Shown here one piece after another: positions 13,630 to 14,306 of a DNA stretch of 14,306 nucleotides; the stretch's first letter is position 1, and the number at the start of each line of letters is the position of its first letter. Source of the DNA: Betaproteobacteria bacterium (lineage in GTDB: Bacteria; Pseudomonadota; Gammaproteobacteria; Burkholderiales; SG8-39); contig SHXL01000053.1 in NCBI GenBank assembly GCA_009693345.1, positions 1 to 14,306 on the forward strand, in the 5' to 3' direction. Both the position numbers and the translations under genes were made by a program. A model generated the notes under the pieces. The model did not search any database, was not told the DNA's origin, and worked only from the letters and a program-made list of their open reading frames with translations.

Positions 13630-14184
13630 ATGAGCGAAGCGATCCTCGTACTGGACATGACCCGGGACTCGGTGGCTCCGGAAGCGCGGGCTGTCGAGAA
13701 GCGCATCGCATTGCTGCCGCGCACGAAGGAGTTCCTCGCCTGGGGCCGCAAGACCGGACGCCCGGTGGTGTTCGTGTGCAGCGCGCGGCGCAGGACCGAC
13801 AAGTGGTTCCTCAAGCACTGGGAACTCGCCAACGAAATCTGGCAGCCCGGCCAGGAGCCGATCGCCGAGCTCTACGACCGGGACAAGGACACCGTCGTCC
13901 ACAAGCGGCGCTACAGCGGCTTCTTCGATTCCGACCTCGACCTGACGCTGCGCGAGCTGGGCGTGGAATCGCTGCTGCTGCTCGGCTGGTCGACTTCGCT
14001 CGCGGTGGCGACCACCGCCATCGACGGCTGGCAGCTCGGCTACCCGAACACCGTCGTCACCGATCTCACCGTGGCGCACGCCTGGGGTGGGCACACGGTG
14101 GATGAAACCCAGAAATGGTCGCTCGAATTCATCGCGGCGATGGCGAAATCCAGGCTCGCCACGACGGAAGAACTCATGAAATGA
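13630..14184 (+). CDS. Isochorismatase-fold protein lacking the nucleophilic Cys
   Basis: This 184-residue cytoplasmic protein has the isochorismatase-like hydrolase fold (PF00857). D9 in ILVLDMTRD and K92 in HKRRYSGFFDSDL match the family Asp and Lys. The third catalytic position, Cys in the usual G..T..CV..T...A block, is Ala: LLGWSTSLAVATTAIDGW puts A125 there. True isochorismatases such as PhzD also lack this Cys and hydrolyse a vinyl ether using Asp and Lys, so an ether-type hydrolysis is possible; an amidase mechanism via a thioester is not. It could also be non-catalytic. It starts 7 nt after the Bug stop and its stop overlaps the aconitase start (ATGA), so the three genes are likely co-transcribed. 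It is shorter than, and not closely similar to, the Cys hydrolase at 2725. Confidence 0.85.
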   Translation: MSEAILVLDMTRDSVAPEARAVEKRIALLPRTKEFLAWGRKTGRPVVFVCSARRRTDKWFLKHWELANEIWQPGQEPIAELYDRDKDTVVHKRRYSGFFDSDLDLTLRELGVESLLLLGWSTSLAVATTAIDGWQLGYPNTVVTDLTVAHAWGGHTVDETQKWSLEFIAAMAKSRLATTEELMK

Positions 14185-14306
14185 ATGTTCTTCGCCAACT
14201 GAAGGCAGGCGGGAATAGCTATTCCTATTACGCCATCGCCGCCGCCGAAGCCGCCGGTCTCGCCGGTGTCTCGCGGCTGCCGTGTTCGCTCAAGGTGGTA
14301 CTCGAA
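14181..14306 (+). CDS. Aconitate hydratase family protein, N-terminal fragment (cut by window end)
   Basis: The first 42 residues are present, and the gene runs off the right edge. The N-terminus reads MNVLRQLKAGGNSYSYYAIA, then AAEAAGLAGVSRLPCSLKVV; this matches the start of the AcnA/IRP-type aconitase family (typically ...Y.YYSL.AAE......ISRLP.SLKVLLE). The 4Fe-4S cysteines and catalytic residues lie downstream and cannot be seen, so it could be a housekeeping aconitase, an AcnD-like 2-methylaconitate enzyme or a diverged hydro-lyase. The ATG overlaps the stop of the isochorismatase-fold gene by 4 nt, which ties it to this cluster and suggests a specialised rather than a stand-alone enzyme. 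With the MmgE/PrpD gene it hints at (tri)carboxylate hydration/dehydration chemistry. Confidence 0.8.
   Translation, partial: MNVLRQLKAGGNSYSYYAIAAAEAAGLAGVSRLPCSLKVVLE

Noticed and set aside
2725..14306. Assignment to the nicotinate (nic) maleamate pathway
   Set aside because: A maleamate amidohydrolase-like gene and a maleate isomerase-like gene occur, but the isomerase lacks a required Cys and no nicotinate hydroxylase, ring dioxygenase or N-formylmaleamate deformylase is present.

Overview
The window is GC-rich DNA with tightly packed genes and strong GC preference at third codon positions. Five periplasmic binding proteins of the tripartite tricarboxylate transporter family (Bug/TctC, PF03401) lie in 14.3 kb. 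Such expansions are typical of Burkholderiales and related Betaproteobacteria (Bordetella, Cupriavidus, many uncultured lineages), so a soil or freshwater betaproteobacterium is the most likely source. This is inferred from gene content; no rRNA or taxonomic marker is present.

Layout. 1-228 holds no convincing gene. 229-510 (+) is a small unknown protein with a probable TTG start; its stop abuts the stop of a minus-strand pair of Bug proteins (2438/2495 to 511). The divergent gap contains a short plus-strand ORF (2537-2704) that looks like the 5' remnant of a conserved small protein. From 2725 to 11860 there is one long plus-strand operon of eight genes with 4-nt overlaps or gaps of 1-16 nt: isochorismatase-type Cys hydrolase, AMP-dependent acyl ligase, Asp/Glu/hydantoin racemase-fold enzyme, Bug protein, MmgE/PrpD protein, amidohydrolase-2 protein, Bug protein with a Tat-like signal, and a 659-aa FMN/4Fe-4S/FAD reductase of the dienoyl-CoA reductase/trimethylamine dehydrogenase type. 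A minus-strand maleate isomerase/arylmalonate decarboxylase-like gene (11874-12626) converges on it. A second plus-strand cluster begins 27 nt from that gene's start: Bug protein, a second isochorismatase-fold protein, and the first 42 codons of an aconitase.

How it may work together. The window looks like a catabolic island for an unidentified organic acid or amide. Bug proteins would capture carboxylates in the periplasm, though no TctA/TctB membrane subunits are in the window. A Cys hydrolase would cleave an amide-type bond, a ligase would make a CoA thioester, racemase-fold enzymes would isomerise or decarboxylate, the flavoprotein would reduce or oxidise C=C or C-N bonds, and MmgE/PrpD plus aconitase would handle (tri)carboxylates. 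The substrate cannot be read from the sequence.

The most notable feature is that several enzymes lack textbook catalytic residues. Both racemase-fold proteins lack the second Cys. The second isochorismatase-fold protein has Ala for the nucleophilic Cys. The amidohydrolase lacks the HxH motif and probably another metal ligand. The flavoprotein has His where relatives have the active-site Tyr. This suggests diverged chemistries rather than a known pathway. No CRISPR array, transposase, integrase, tRNA, rRNA or transcriptional regulator was seen.
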